From positions 26,229-90,228 of the forward strand of contig JAJZGO010000001.1 in assembly GCA_021798415.1 (NCBI GenBank): a stretch of DNA of 64,000 bases. The letters run 5' to 3'. The notes beneath the pieces were generated by a model. The model was not told the origin of the DNA. It saw nothing but the letters and a program-made list of their open reading frames with translations, and searched no databases. Every line of letters starts with the position of its first letter. Position 1 is the first letter of the stretch. Source of the DNA: Thermoplasmata archaeon. Its GTDB lineage: Archaea; Thermoplasmatota; Thermoplasmata; Lutacidiplasmatales; UBA184. Positions 23,893 to 32,236 of this stretch are shown piece after piece. Both the position numbers and the translations under genes were made by a program.

Positions 23893-24087
23893 TTACGCGG
23901 CGGCGGCCTTCCCCTTGGCCTTCGCGGGCGGGGGTGCCTTCGACTCGGAGTATCCGCAGCGGCCGCAGGAGCGGCGGTCCTTGTGCTCGGCGAGGAACGT
24001 GCCGGGCCCGCACTTGGGACAGGACTTGTGGGTGCGCGCGAGCGTGTCCCCTTTCGTGTCGTAGAGACCGACGCGCGCCTTGGCCAT
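23893..24087 (-). CDS. rps27ae: Ribosomal protein S27ae
   Basis: This 64-residue zinc-ribbon protein of the small ribosomal subunit shows CPKCGPGTFLAEHKDRRSCGRCGY, with the four cysteines of the zinc site and the family's conserved AEHKDR. The C-terminus has an Ala/Pro/Lys tail after residue 45. I chose ATG 24087 over the overlapping GTG at 24096 because GGAGTGA, a good Shine-Dalgarno element, lies just upstream and overlaps the stop of rps24e. It is the last gene of the rpo7 operon. Confidence 0.92.
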   Translation of the reverse strand: MAKARVGLYDTKGDTLARTHKSCPKCGPGTFLAEHKDRRSCGRCGYSESKAPPPAKAKGKAAAA

Positions 24088-24092
24088 CGGGC

Positions 24093-24464
24093 TCACTCCT
24101 TCTTCGCGGCCGCGGGAGCGGGCGAGGGGGCGGGCGCGGGGGCCTCGGCCGGTGGGGCGGGCGCCGCACCCTTCGCGACCTTCTCCTTCAGGCCGTTGCG
24201 CACGAGGATGTGCTCGCGGGCGATCGCCTTCGCGGCATCGACCGATTCGTAGACGAGCGCATCGCCCCGCGTGACGGCCGTCCCGAAGCGGGCGTGCATC
24301 CGCTCGACGATCACCCGCTCCTTCGGAGCGCGGACGAGCTTCGAAAGCTCTCCGCGAACGGCGTCCCGGCTCGGCGTCGCGGCGGTCGCGTGAGCGACCT
24401 CGAACCGGTACTCGTGTCGCTTCAGGAGGGGGTTCGCCCGCTCCTCGAGGATCTTAACTTCCAT
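24093..24464 (-). CDS. rps24e: Ribosomal protein S24e
   Basis: This 123-residue small-subunit protein matches S24e: the opening EVKILEERANPLLKRHEYRF, the helix TPSRDAVRGELSKL and the segment RFGTAVTRGDALVYES are family hallmarks. The body ends near residue 95, followed by an Ala/Pro-rich tail of about 25 residues ending in KKE, longer than usual. Its start overlaps the end of the dephospho-CoA kinase gene by 11 bases, and its stop lies a few bases before rps27ae, all on the minus strand. Confidence 0.92.
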   Translation of the reverse strand: MEVKILEERANPLLKRHEYRFEVAHATAATPSRDAVRGELSKLVRAPKERVIVERMHARFGTAVTRGDALVYESVDAAKAIAREHILVRNGLKEKVAKGAAPAPPAEAPAPAPSPAPAAAKKE

Positions 24465-25011
24465 GCCGGATTCTCCGCAGTACCATCAGGCTGATCAGGT
24501 GCCGTACGTGTTCCTTCGACACCGCGTCGACGCGCACGAAGGAGACCCCCTCACCCGGAATGCCGTATATAACGGTGGCCCCGGCGGGGAGCGACTCGAT
24601 CAGCGCGAGCGACCCCAGATCCTCCTCGCCGTCGACCTCGATGAGGCCGCCCCCCTCCGCGATCAGTTCCTTGACCGCGACGCGCAGGCCCTCGGTCAGG
24701 CACCCCGGGGGGTTCGAGACCCGAACGCGCCGGCGGGCGGCGAGCGACCGGAAGAGCTCCGGAGCGACCGGTTCGCGGCGGCGGGTCTTGTAGTCGACGA
24801 TCCCCAGGAGCGGGGGGTGCCCGAGCTCGATCGCCCGAGCGGTCACGCGGTCGCCGCAGGTCGCGAAGAGCCCGAGGGCGCGGATCCGCCGGTCGGCCTC
24901 GTCACCGGCGTAGACGGGCCCATACTTCTCGGCGAGCGTCGGGCGCAGTGACTCCGGGACGGCCCACGCCCGTTCGTCACTTGACGCGGAGCGCGTACCG
25001 ACCCGCGGCAT
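24454..25011 (-). CDS. GTP-dependent dephospho-CoA kinase (DUF359)
   Basis: This 185-residue protein belongs to the DUF359 family, shown in Thermococcus to phosphorylate dephospho-CoA with GTP as the last step of archaeal coenzyme A synthesis. Family features include VPESLRPTLAEKYGPV at the N-terminus, FATCGDRVT (the 'VGDvvt' strand), GIVDYKTRR and VDGEEDLGSLALIESLPAGATVIYG. I chose ATG 25011, which lies inside the 3' end of spt4, because homology begins shortly after it; the longer frame from 25095 would be an out-of-frame copy of spt4. The place between spt4 and rps24e is widely conserved in euryarchaea. Confidence 0.88.
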   Translation of the reverse strand: MPRVGTRSASSDERAWAVPESLRPTLAEKYGPVYAGDEADRRIRALGLFATCGDRVTARAIELGHPPLLGIVDYKTRRREPVAPELFRSLAARRRVRVSNPPGCLTEGLRVAVKELIAEGGGLIEVDGEEDLGSLALIESLPAGATVIYGIPGEGVSFVRVDAVSKEHVRHLISLMVLRRIRHGS

Positions 25012-25162
25012 GGATCCCCATCTTGCGCGCGATCTCCGACTTCTCGGGATCGATGACGACGAGGTACCCCTGCCACTCGCGCGAGACCTCGCCACCGCAG
25101 CGCGGGCACTTCGCCTGGTCGGTGACCGACCGGCAGTTCTTGCACGCCTTGAGGTTGATCAT
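24977..25162 (-). CDS. spt4: Transcription elongation factor Spt4 (RpoE'')
   Basis: This 61-residue zinc protein is archaeal Spt4: KACKNCRSVTDQAKCPRCGGE carries the zinc cysteines, followed by SREWQGYLVVIDPEKSEIARKMG, the strand-helix that pairs with the NGN domain of Spt5. Spt4/5 bridges the RNA polymerase clamp and raises processivity. The start ATG 25162 follows rpo7 by 11 bases, and its end overlaps the dephospho-CoA kinase start. The longer frame from 25291 is only the reverse reading of the rpo7 tail. Confidence 0.93.
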   Translation of the reverse strand: MINLKACKNCRSVTDQAKCPRCGGEVSREWQGYLVVIDPEKSEIARKMGIHAAGRYALRVK

Positions 25163-25173
25163 CGTGCGTCCGT

Positions 25174-25812
25174 TCACCCCGCGGCCGGGGCTCCCTTCTC
25201 GGCCTTCTTCGCGGGCGCCGTCTTCTTCGGTGCCGCGGCGGGCTTCTTGCCGCCCTTGTCGTCCGTGCGTCGGTGGGTCTCGACGATCCACTCGAACCGT
25301 CCGAGGGCGGGTTGGCGCATCGTGAGGCCAATACGGCTGTCGCGCGGGCTGATCTCGGAGAGCGAGAGCGAAACGACCCGCGCCCGCACCTTGTAGCCGA
25401 CCTTGAGGTCCTTCTTCGACTCGACGCCGACGAGACGCTGGTTGTGCTCGTCGATGTTCACGCGGTCGTCCATGATCTGCGAGACATGCAAGAGCCCGTC
25501 GAGCGGACCGAACCGGACGAACGCCCCGAACTTGCGGATTTCGACCACCGCCCCCTCGACGACCTCCTGGATCTCGGGTCGGAACAGGAGCGCCTGGTAC
25601 TCGACCTCCTGGTACACGCCGCCGTCGCCGTGGATGATGTGGCCTTCCCCCAGCGGGCGGACGTCGCGGATCGTCACCGCGAGGCTCTGGCCGTCGACCA
25701 GCTTGCCCTCGAACTGCTGTTGGGCGAGCTCGGTGAGGACGTTGTCGAGCTCGGGCCCGAGACGCGCGGGCGGGATCCGAACGACGTCCCGACGACGGTC
25801 GAGGTAGTACAT
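25174..25812 (-). CDS. rpo7: RNA polymerase subunit Rpo7 (RpoE1)
   Basis: This 212-residue protein forms the polymerase stalk with Rpo4. The N-terminal tip domain (MYYLDRRRDVVRIPPARLG to about 80) is followed by an S1/OB domain: EGAVVEIRKFGAFVRFGPLDGLLHVSQIMDDRV at about 90-122 and later VRARVVSLSLSE. The C-terminal 30 residues are an added Lys/Ala/Pro-rich tail not seen in most Rpo7 proteins. A TATA box 24-31 bases before the ATG drives the operon rpo7-spt4-DPCK-rps24e-rps27ae. Confidence 0.95.
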   Translation of the reverse strand: MYYLDRRRDVVRIPPARLGPELDNVLTELAQQQFEGKLVDGQSLAVTIRDVRPLGEGHIIHGDGGVYQEVEYQALLFRPEIQEVVEGAVVEIRKFGAFVRFGPLDGLLHVSQIMDDRVNIDEHNQRLVGVESKKDLKVGYKVRARVVSLSLSEISPRDSRIGLTMRQPALGRFEWIVETHRRTDDKGGKKPAAAPKKTAPAKKAEKGAPAAG

Positions 25813-25834
25813 CCGCCGCGCGCGAGTGGGGGGG

Positions 25835-25843
25835 TGTATAAGA
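25835..25843 (-). promoter_or_regulatory. TATA box of the rpo7 operon
   Basis: Minus strand TCTTATACA lies 24-31 bases upstream of the rpo7 ATG and directly next to the stop of the preceding methyltransferase gene. It indicates a leaderless operon mRNA. Confidence 0.7.
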
Positions 25844-25852
25844 TGGTTGGGG

Positions 25853-26812
25853 TCAGCGGTGGCGCGAGGCCGCCGCGGGTCGAGGCCGACCGTCGCGGAC
25901 GGCCGCGACCACGAACCCATGGCCCGTCTCGAGGACCCCGGGCCGGCGGCCGACCATCTCCTCGGTCCGAAGGAGGTTCTCCCACGTCGTCGGCTCCCGT
26001 CGCGCCGCCCGTGCGATGGCCTCCTGGAACGCTCCGATCGGCCCGACGGCCATGCGGTCGAGAACCCGGAACCCCGCGCGTGCGAGCATCCGCCCGACCT
26101 CGGGGGCCGTGTGGAACCCGAACTCCCAGTTCGCCATCCGGTCCGGGGCATACGGTTGGTGGCCGGTCGCGAGCACGCGGCGAACGAAGTACCGGTCCGG
26201 AGACCGCAGCACTCGGCGCAGGAACCGACGTTCCGCGCCCCGGACGAAGAACTCCTGGATGGCTGCGCCCGGCGAGGCGACATCGAGGAGGAGGCGGCCG
26301 TTCCGGGCCACCACCCGACCGAGCTCCGCGAGGAGGGCCGAAGTCTCGTGCGCGCTAAACCCGAGGATGTTGCCGTAGAGAACCGCCGCGCGGAACGAAC
26401 GGTCGGGGAAGGGGAGACGCTCGCCGGCGCCCCGAACCCAGGCCACCCGATCGACGCCGTTCCGACCGCGAAGCCGGCGGCGGGCCGAGCGGAGCATGGG
26501 GAGGCTCAGGTCGACGGCCGCGACGTGCCCTCCCGAACCGAGGATCTGCGGTGTGAATCGTCCGGGCCCGGGCCCGAGCTCGAGGACCCAGCCGGACCCG
26601 GACGGCAGGTGTCGGGCGAGGAACCGGCTCCGCAGCTCGCGGACGAGGACCCGTCGGGCCTCTCCACCGTAGCGGCGCCATTCCCGGCTCGGACTCGGGT
26701 CGAACTGGGCCCGTATCTGTCGGTGGCGTCGCGCGGCCCGGGAAGGAGAACGAGGCGTCCGGGCCGGCGCGGGCCGGCGGCGCGGTTTCGCAGCGGGGCG
26801 GCGGGACGGCAT
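25853..26812 (-). CDS. SAM-dependent class I methyltransferase
   Basis: This 319-residue protein has a Rossmann methyltransferase domain: motif I VLELGPGPGRFT near residue 78, HVAAVDLSLPML (motif II), RGAGERLPFPDRSF (acidic loop) and LGRVVARNGRLLLDV (post-motif III). It starts with about 40 disordered basic residues and ends with a C-terminal lid region. The proposed substrate is unknown. It follows the GAPDH gene by 33 bases on the same strand and ends 40 bases before rpo7, so it could be co-transcribed with gap. Confidence 0.75.
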   Translation of the reverse strand: MPSRRPAAKPRRRPAPARTPRSPSRAARRHRQIRAQFDPSPSREWRRYGGEARRVLVRELRSRFLARHLPSGSGWVLELGPGPGRFTPQILGSGGHVAAVDLSLPMLRSARRRLRGRNGVDRVAWVRGAGERLPFPDRSFRAAVLYGNILGFSAHETSALLAELGRVVARNGRLLLDVASPGAAIQEFFVRGAERRFLRRVLRSPDRYFVRRVLATGHQPYAPDRMANWEFGFHTAPEVGRMLARAGFRVLDRMAVGPIGAFQEAIARAARREPTTWENLLRTEEMVGRRPGVLETGHGFVVAAVRDGRPRPAAASRHR

Positions 26813-26845
26813 GGACCCGAGCACCTCGGAGGTCCCGGGGCGAGG

Positions 26846-27865
26846 CTACGGGCCGAGGCCGAGGGACCGGTCGGTCAGGGCCACCGAGCTTGGCCCGTCC
26901 CGCGCGAGGTCGAACATCGCCCGGATCGCGTCGATGTTCTCGGGGACGACGATCGATTCCTGGTGGATCGCCTGGAAGAAGTAGAGGTCCCGGCCGTCGA
27001 GCCGCACCCCCGCCTCCCACAGGACGTTCTCCATCATGTCGTTGAACCCGAGCCCACGGTCGCGCGCGTACTCCATCACCTGGGGGGTCCCGTCCACGTG
27101 CTCCCACGCCGCGAACACGCGGAACCGGGGCGTCCGCCGGAACATCTCCAGGACCTCCCGGGCGCTCGCGGGCGCTCGCGTCAGGCGGACGTGGTTGACG
27201 TGCACGTGCATGAGGGTGGTCGGGACGACGAGGGCGGTGGTCGCGATCGAGAGGTCGGGGTAGATCGTCTGCACGTCGGGCCCGTGGTGGGACGGGAGGT
27301 GGAACGTGGGCAGGATGCCGTTGATCGGGCCCTTCTTCGACTCGGCGGGGTCCGCGCCCCGGCGAACGAGCGTCGCCTCCCAGTGGTCGACCCCCCAGTT
27401 CGACCGGAGGACGGACGCCGCCCGTACGAGGCCCGTGGTGTTGCACGAGACGACCCGCAGCGAGCGCTTTCCGCGACCTGCGTCGTAGTTGCCGAGGGCG
27501 CTGAACGACGCTTCGGCGACGTCCGATTTCTCGCCGCCTTGGAAAATGGCCCGGATGCCCCGGGCGTCGTAGAGCGACCGATTCTCCCGGCCGACCTTCT
27601 CGGGGGCGGCGTCGACCACCACGTCGACCTTCGCGAGGAGGTCGGAGAGGGTCCCCGCGATCGGAAGGCCCGCGCCGGCGAACTCGGCGAGGGCGCCGTC
27701 GCCGGCGACGTAGAGCGGGTGGCCCTTCTCCGCGGCCCGACGCGCCTCGAAGCTCGGTCGCGTCTTCGTCACCCCGACGAGCTCCATGTCGGGCTGCCGC
27801 GAGACCGCTTCCGCGACGCGCTTGCCGATCGTTCCGTAGCCGTTGACCGCGACCCGAACCTTCAC
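26846..27865 (-). CDS. gap: Type II glyceraldehyde-3-phosphate dehydrogenase
   Basis: This 339-residue enzyme is the archaeal-type NAD(P)-dependent phosphorylating GAPDH, which interconverts glyceraldehyde 3-phosphate and 1,3-bisphosphoglycerate. The nucleotide-binding N-terminus VNGYGTIGKRVAEAV, the catalytic Cys141 in VSCNTTGL and the region GPINGILPTFHLPSHHGPD match the archaeal family. The start is GTG at 27865 (protein begins VKVRVAVNGYG); the very long open frame upstream is the shadow of two plus-strand genes. An AT-rich CTTTATCC lies about 30-40 bases upstream. It probably works in gluconeogenesis or glycolysis. Confidence 0.93.
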   Translation of the reverse strand: MKVRVAVNGYGTIGKRVAEAVSRQPDMELVGVTKTRPSFEARRAAEKGHPLYVAGDGALAEFAGAGLPIAGTLSDLLAKVDVVVDAAPEKVGRENRSLYDARGIRAIFQGGEKSDVAEASFSALGNYDAGRGKRSLRVVSCNTTGLVRAASVLRSNWGVDHWEATLVRRGADPAESKKGPINGILPTFHLPSHHGPDVQTIYPDLSIATTALVVPTTLMHVHVNHVRLTRAPASAREVLEMFRRTPRFRVFAAWEHVDGTPQVMEYARDRGLGFNDMMENVLWEAGVRLDGRDLYFFQAIHQESIVVPENIDAIRAMFDLARDGPSSVALTDRSLGLGP

Positions 27866-27979
27866 CGGCCGTCCCCCGTACGTCGGAGCCGTGCCGGGGA
27901 TAAAGACGTTCCCCGGTGCTCCGTCCGACGCGCCCCGGAGATAGGCTAATCTCCCGGCGGGCCTCGAGAGCCGGCACCG

Positions 27980-29170
27980 ATGGATTTCCGGTTGTCGGAC
28001 GAGGAAGAGGCGTTCCAGGCCGCGGTCCGGCGCTTCGGGGACAAGGTGCTGCGGCCGCACGAGAGGGAGATCGACACCGAGGGCCGTATTCCCGCCGAGG
28101 TCCTGCGCGCGATGGCCGACCTCGGCCTCCTCGCGATGCCCGTCCCCGCGGAGTACGGCGGGATGGGAGCGTCCGCGGTCCTCACGGAGCTCGCCGCGGA
28201 GGAGATCGGGCGCGGCGACTTCTCGATGGCCACGGCGGTCTTCTTCCTTCTCGAAGCGGGATGGGGATACGTGCTGAGCCGGCACGGGACCGAGGAGGCG
28301 AAGCGCGAAGTGCTGCCGCCCGTCTGCGCCGGCCAAGCGTTCCTCGGCGTCGCCACGACCGAGCCGACCGGGGGGAGCGACCTCGCGAACCTGCGCACGC
28401 GCTCGCACCGGGACGGAGGTGCGTTCGTCCTCCACGGTGAGAAGGCGTTCGTCTCGGGCGTCGAGGAGGCGAAGACGCTCGGAGGTGGTCACTTGACGCT
28501 CGCGAAGTCGGCGACCGGTGGGTTCGACCTGCTCTACGTCCCGACGCGCACGGACGGCATCTCCACCCAGCGGTTCCACAACATGGGCCGCATGGGGATC
28601 TCGACCGGCGGACTCACGTACCAGGACGCGCGGGTCCCGGCCAAGTACCTCCTCGGGACGGAGGGACACGGCTTCGGCTGCGCGATGGAAGGGTTCACGG
28701 TCGCCCGGACGTTCGTGAGCGCCGCGTGCATCGGCGCGGCGGAGCGGGCGCTCGAGACCGGCATGGCGTACATCCGGGAGCGGAAGGCGTTCGGCCAGCC
28801 GCTCGGGAAGTTCGAGGGGATCCAGTTCGAGCTGGTCGACCTCTGGACGCAGGTCGAGGCGGTGAAGTGGCAATGCCGTCGGGCCGCGTGGCTGCTCGAC
28901 TCCTACACGTTGAAGGGGGACGACTCGCACCGCTCCGAGGTCGACCGCGCGGTCGCGTCGGTCAAGCTCACCGCGCCCCCGGTCGCGTTCGAGTGCGTGA
29001 AGCGCGTGATGATGTGGTTCGGGGCCGCCGGCTACACCAAGGACGTCGGCCTCGAGCTCGGCTTCCGCGGGATCATGTCGTACCTCGTCGGGGCGGAGGG
29101 CGGGCTCAACATCATGCGGATCATCCTCGGGCGCGAGCTCCTCGGCAAGGAGTTCGTCCCGTACAAGTGA
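27980..29170 (+). CDS. Acyl-CoA dehydrogenase
   Basis: This 396-residue flavoprotein has the acyl-CoA dehydrogenase layout: alpha domain (LSDEEEAFQAAVRRFGDKVL, LLAMPVPAEYGGMGAS), beta domain with FLGVATTEPTGGSD and GEKAFVSG, and C-terminal alpha domain with RKAFGQPLGKFEGIQFELVDL and GAAGYTKDVGLE. The glycine/YT region is where the catalytic glutamate-bearing loop of many members lies; the base itself is not certain by eye. It introduces a double bond into acyl-CoA thioesters and passes electrons to ETF. The gene is divergent from gap and seven bases upstream of thiL. The electron-transfer flavoprotein genes are not in the window. Confidence 0.9.
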   Translation: MDFRLSDEEEAFQAAVRRFGDKVLRPHEREIDTEGRIPAEVLRAMADLGLLAMPVPAEYGGMGASAVLTELAAEEIGRGDFSMATAVFFLLEAGWGYVLSRHGTEEAKREVLPPVCAGQAFLGVATTEPTGGSDLANLRTRSHRDGGAFVLHGEKAFVSGVEEAKTLGGGHLTLAKSATGGFDLLYVPTRTDGISTQRFHNMGRMGISTGGLTYQDARVPAKYLLGTEGHGFGCAMEGFTVARTFVSAACIGAAERALETGMAYIRERKAFGQPLGKFEGIQFELVDLWTQVEAVKWQCRRAAWLLDSYTLKGDDSHRSEVDRAVASVKLTAPPVAFECVKRVMMWFGAAGYTKDVGLELGFRGIMSYLVGAEGGLNIMRIILGRELLGKEFVPYK

Positions 29171-29177
29171 CCCCGCG

Positions 29178-30164
29178 ATGCCGGCGCTGAGGTCCGGCCG
29201 ACCGACCCCGATCCGCGAGCGGGCGTTCCACGACTGGCTCGCCCGTCGCCTGCCGGCGGGGCGCGGCGGGCTCCTTCCGCTCGGCGACGACGCAGCGGCG
29301 GTCGAGCCTCCGGCTCGCTCGGTGGCGGTGCTCTCGACCGACTCGCTCGTCGAGGGGACCCACTTCCTCGCGGAGTCCCGGCCCGACCACGTGGGAAGCG
29401 CGGCGACGAACGTCAGCCTCTCCGACCTGGCGGCGAAGGGCGCCCGGCCCTCCGCGCTCCTGCTCGCGATCATCGTCCCGCCCGGGTCCCCGGCGTCGTG
29501 GGCCGAGGCCGTCGTCCGGGGCGCGGAGCGGGCCGCGCGGCGGTACGGCGCGCACGTGGTCGGCGGCGACACCAAGCCCGGTCCGGTCCCGACCGTCGTC
29601 AGCACCGCGCTCGGGTGGGGGGATCCCCGACGGCTCGCCCCGCGCTCGGGGGCCCGCTCGGGAGACATCGTCGTCACCACCGGTACGGTCGGCCGGGGCG
29701 GCGTTGCGGCGGCGTCGCTCCGGCGGGGCGGGACGCCGTCCCGGGCGGACCTCGCCCGGCTGCTCGACGTGCGGCCGCGTGTCCGGGAAGGGATCGTTCT
29801 TTCCCGCTGGGCCCACGCGATGATCGACACTTCCGACGGACTCGCCGAAGCGGCCCGTCTCGTCGCCGCGGCGAGCCGGGTCCGCGTCGTGGTCGACGAG
29901 GACCGCCTCCCGCTCGCTCCCGGGGTGGCCCGGTCGGTCCGCTCCCGAGCGGGGCGGCGGGCTCTGGCCTTCTTCGGGGGCGACTACGAGCTCCTCGCGA
30001 CGATCGCGCCGGGCGACCTCGGACGCGCCGTCCGCGCGGTCGCCCGGGTCGGCGGTCGCCTCACCGCGGTCGGTTCGGTCGCCTCCGGACGCGGCGCGTG
30101 GCTCGTCGCGGACGGCCGCCTCGAGCCGATGCCCGAACCCGGGTGGGCCCCCTTCGGTCGGTAG
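29178..30164 (+). CDS. thiL: Thiamine-monophosphate kinase
   Basis: This 328-residue enzyme phosphorylates thiamine monophosphate to the active diphosphate. It shows the ThiL/PurM-fold motifs in order: LLPLGDDAAAV (~37), VLSTDSLVEGTHF (~55), SLSDLAAKGARPSALLL, VVGGDTKPG (~135), DTSDGLAEAA (~220) and FFGGDYELL (~265). All metal-binding aspartates are present. It follows the acyl-CoA dehydrogenase stop by seven bases and is probably co-transcribed with it, although no functional link is known. Confidence 0.92.
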   Translation: MPALRSGRPTPIRERAFHDWLARRLPAGRGGLLPLGDDAAAVEPPARSVAVLSTDSLVEGTHFLAESRPDHVGSAATNVSLSDLAAKGARPSALLLAIIVPPGSPASWAEAVVRGAERAARRYGAHVVGGDTKPGPVPTVVSTALGWGDPRRLAPRSGARSGDIVVTTGTVGRGGVAAASLRRGGTPSRADLARLLDVRPRVREGIVLSRWAHAMIDTSDGLAEAARLVAAASRVRVVVDEDRLPLAPGVARSVRSRAGRRALAFFGGDYELLATIAPGDLGRAVRAVARVGGRLTAVGSVASGRGAWLVADGRLEPMPEPGWAPFGR

Positions 30165-30272
30165 CCCGCCGAGAGTTTCGGCGGTGGGCCGCCGTGCGTC
30201 ACCCTCACAGACTTCACGTTACTCTCAAGTAGGAGGGGCCGGCTTCTGGCGGGTACCCGAGGTGGCGTGCAC

Positions 30273-31535
30273 ATGGCAGGCACCGAATCGCAGATCAATC
30301 CGTTTGAGACAGCGAAGCAACAGGTGGACATCGTCGCGGACCTGATCGGCCTCGACGGCGGCCTGCGCGACGTCCTGAAGCACCCGAAGCGGGAGCTCAC
30401 GGTCAACTTCCCGGTCCGGATGGACGACGGCACCTATCGCGTGTACACCGGTCACCGGGTCCAGTACAACATGGCCCGCGGACCGTGCAAGGGCGGCATC
30501 CGCTACCACCCGCAGGTCACGCTCGACGAGGTCCGGGCCCTCGCGGCCTGGATGACGTGGAAGTGCGCCGTCGTCAACATCCCGTACGGCGGGGCGAAGG
30601 GCGGCGTCATCTGCGACCCGAAGCACATGTCGAAGGGCGAGCTCGAGCGAATGACCCGCCGCTACGCGAGCGAGATCAGCGCGTTCATCGGGCCCGAGAT
30701 GGACATCCCCGCGCCCGACGTCTACACCGACAGCCAGACGATGGCGTGGATCATGGACACGTACTCGATGCAGAAGGGCTACAGCGTACCGGGCGTCGTC
30801 ACCGGCAAGCCGATCAGCCTCGGCGGGAGCGAAGGCCGCGGCGAAGCGACGGGGCGCGGGTGCGCGTACGTGATCCGCGAGGCGTCGAAGCACGCGGGCG
30901 TCCACGTCAAGAACGGCACCGTCGCCGTCCAGGGGTTCGGCAACGCGGGCAGCGTCGCCGCGAACATCCTCTACGACGAACAGGGCGCGAAGATCGTCGC
31001 GATCTCCGACTCGAAGGGCGGGATCTACCGCGCGGACGGGATGAACCCGCACGCCGTCGAGGCGCACAAGGCGAAGACCGGCTCGGTGGTCGGCTTCCCC
31101 GGCGCGAAGGCGATATCGAACGAGGAGATCCTCGAGACGAAGGCGGACATCCTCATCCCGGCGGCGCTCGAGAACCAGATCACCGCGAAGAACGCGGGCA
31201 AGATCCAGGCGAAGATCGTCGCCGAGGCCGCGAACGGCCCGACGCTCCCCGCCGCGGACACCGTCCTCTACGAGAAGAAGATCACCGTGCTTCCCGACAT
31301 CCTCGCGAACGCAGGGGGCGTCACGGTGAGCTACTTCGAGTGGGCGCAGGACATCCAGGGGTTCTACTGGACGCTCGACGAGGTCAACCAGCGCCTCGAG
31401 CGGGTCATGGTCCGGTCGTACGACGCGGTCCACAAGGTCGCGACGGAGCGCCACGTCCACAACCGCACCGCCGCCTACGTCCTCGCGATCCAGCGCGTGG
31501 TCGACGCGGTGAAGCTGCGCGGGATCTACCCGTAG
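30273..31535 (+). CDS. gdhA: Glutamate dehydrogenase
   Basis: This 420-residue enzyme interconverts glutamate and 2-oxoglutarate plus ammonia. Family motifs include RVQYNMARGPCKGGIRYHP with the substrate lysine, the catalytic lysine in VVNIPYGGAKGG, the Rossmann loop VQGFGNAGSVAA, and EAANGPTLPAAD. The length and sequence are those of hexameric archaeal/bacterial GDH. I chose ATG 30273, which has GAGGTGG seven bases upstream, over GTG 30267. Unlike many neighbours it therefore has a leader with a ribosome-binding site. A phosphoribosyltransferase gene follows by 25 bases. Confidence 0.95.
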   Translation: MAGTESQINPFETAKQQVDIVADLIGLDGGLRDVLKHPKRELTVNFPVRMDDGTYRVYTGHRVQYNMARGPCKGGIRYHPQVTLDEVRALAAWMTWKCAVVNIPYGGAKGGVICDPKHMSKGELERMTRRYASEISAFIGPEMDIPAPDVYTDSQTMAWIMDTYSMQKGYSVPGVVTGKPISLGGSEGRGEATGRGCAYVIREASKHAGVHVKNGTVAVQGFGNAGSVAANILYDEQGAKIVAISDSKGGIYRADGMNPHAVEAHKAKTGSVVGFPGAKAISNEEILETKADILIPAALENQITAKNAGKIQAKIVAEAANGPTLPAADTVLYEKKITVLPDILANAGGVTVSYFEWAQDIQGFYWTLDEVNQRLERVMVRSYDAVHKVATERHVHNRTAAYVLAIQRVVDAVKLRGIYP

Positions 31536-31560
31536 GGCGGTCCCGGACGCGTCGGTCGAA

Positions 31561-32193
31561 ATGGTCGACCTCCCGCGCTGCCGTCAAGCGACGTGGGGGG
31601 ACGCGGACCGGTGGGCCGGGCGGATCGCCGAGCGGGTCCGCGCGGCCGACGCGATCCCCCAGACGATCGTCGCGCTCACCCGCGGCGGTTGGGTCCCGGC
31701 GCGCCTCCTCTGCGACCTCCTCGGGGTCCACCGGCTCGTCTCGCTGCGCGCGCAGCACTGGGGCGTCACCGCGACCCCGAGCGGGAAGGCCGAGCTGACC
31801 GAGGGACTGAGCGGGTCGGTCGCCGACCAGCGGGTCCTCGTCGTCGACGACATCACGGACACCGGCGAGAGCCTCTCGCTCGCGGTCGAGCACGTGCGGG
31901 CCGGCCACCCGAGCCGCGTCGAGAGCGCGGCGTTCCTGCACATCGCCCACTCGACGTTCGTCCCGACCTACTACGCCGAGGAGATCCCGCGGACCGCGTG
32001 GGTCTGGGTCGTCTTCCCGTGGAACTACTGGGAGGACCTTTCGACGCTCGCGGCGCGCGCCGCCGCGATCACGCCCGGCATCGACGCCGTGCGCGCGACG
32101 CTGCGCGAGCGCTCGGGACTCGACGTCCCGCGGGCCGACCTCGAGCGGGTCGCTGCCCACACCCCTCTCGACCGCCCGAAGGGTCCCGCGTAA
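31561..32193 (+). CDS. Type I phosphoribosyltransferase (Gpt/xanthine-guanine type)
   Basis: This 210-residue protein has the PRPP-binding motif VLVVDDITDTGESL near residue 97 and an upstream ALTRGGWVPARLLCDLLG loop that binds pyrophosphate. The pattern WVWVVFPWNYWED in the hood region resembles archaeal Gpt-like hypoxanthine/xanthine-guanine phosphoribosyltransferases that salvage purine bases. Base specificity cannot be read by eye. It lies 25 bases after gdhA and is probably in the same transcript. Confidence 0.85.
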   Translation: MVDLPRCRQATWGDADRWAGRIAERVRAADAIPQTIVALTRGGWVPARLLCDLLGVHRLVSLRAQHWGVTATPSGKAELTEGLSGSVADQRVLVVDDITDTGESLSLAVEHVRAGHPSRVESAAFLHIAHSTFVPTYYAEEIPRTAWVWVVFPWNYWEDLSTLAARAAAITPGIDAVRATLRERSGLDVPRADLERVAAHTPLDRPKGPA

Positions 32194-32236
32194 GCCCCGC
32201 GGCCCCCGTCCCGGGGCCGGCCGCCTCGCCCGCCTC

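Noticed and set aside
26846..29830. A 994-codon minus-strand open frame
   Set aside because: Only its C-terminal third (GAPDH) is real; the rest is antisense to acyl-CoA dehydrogenase and thiL.
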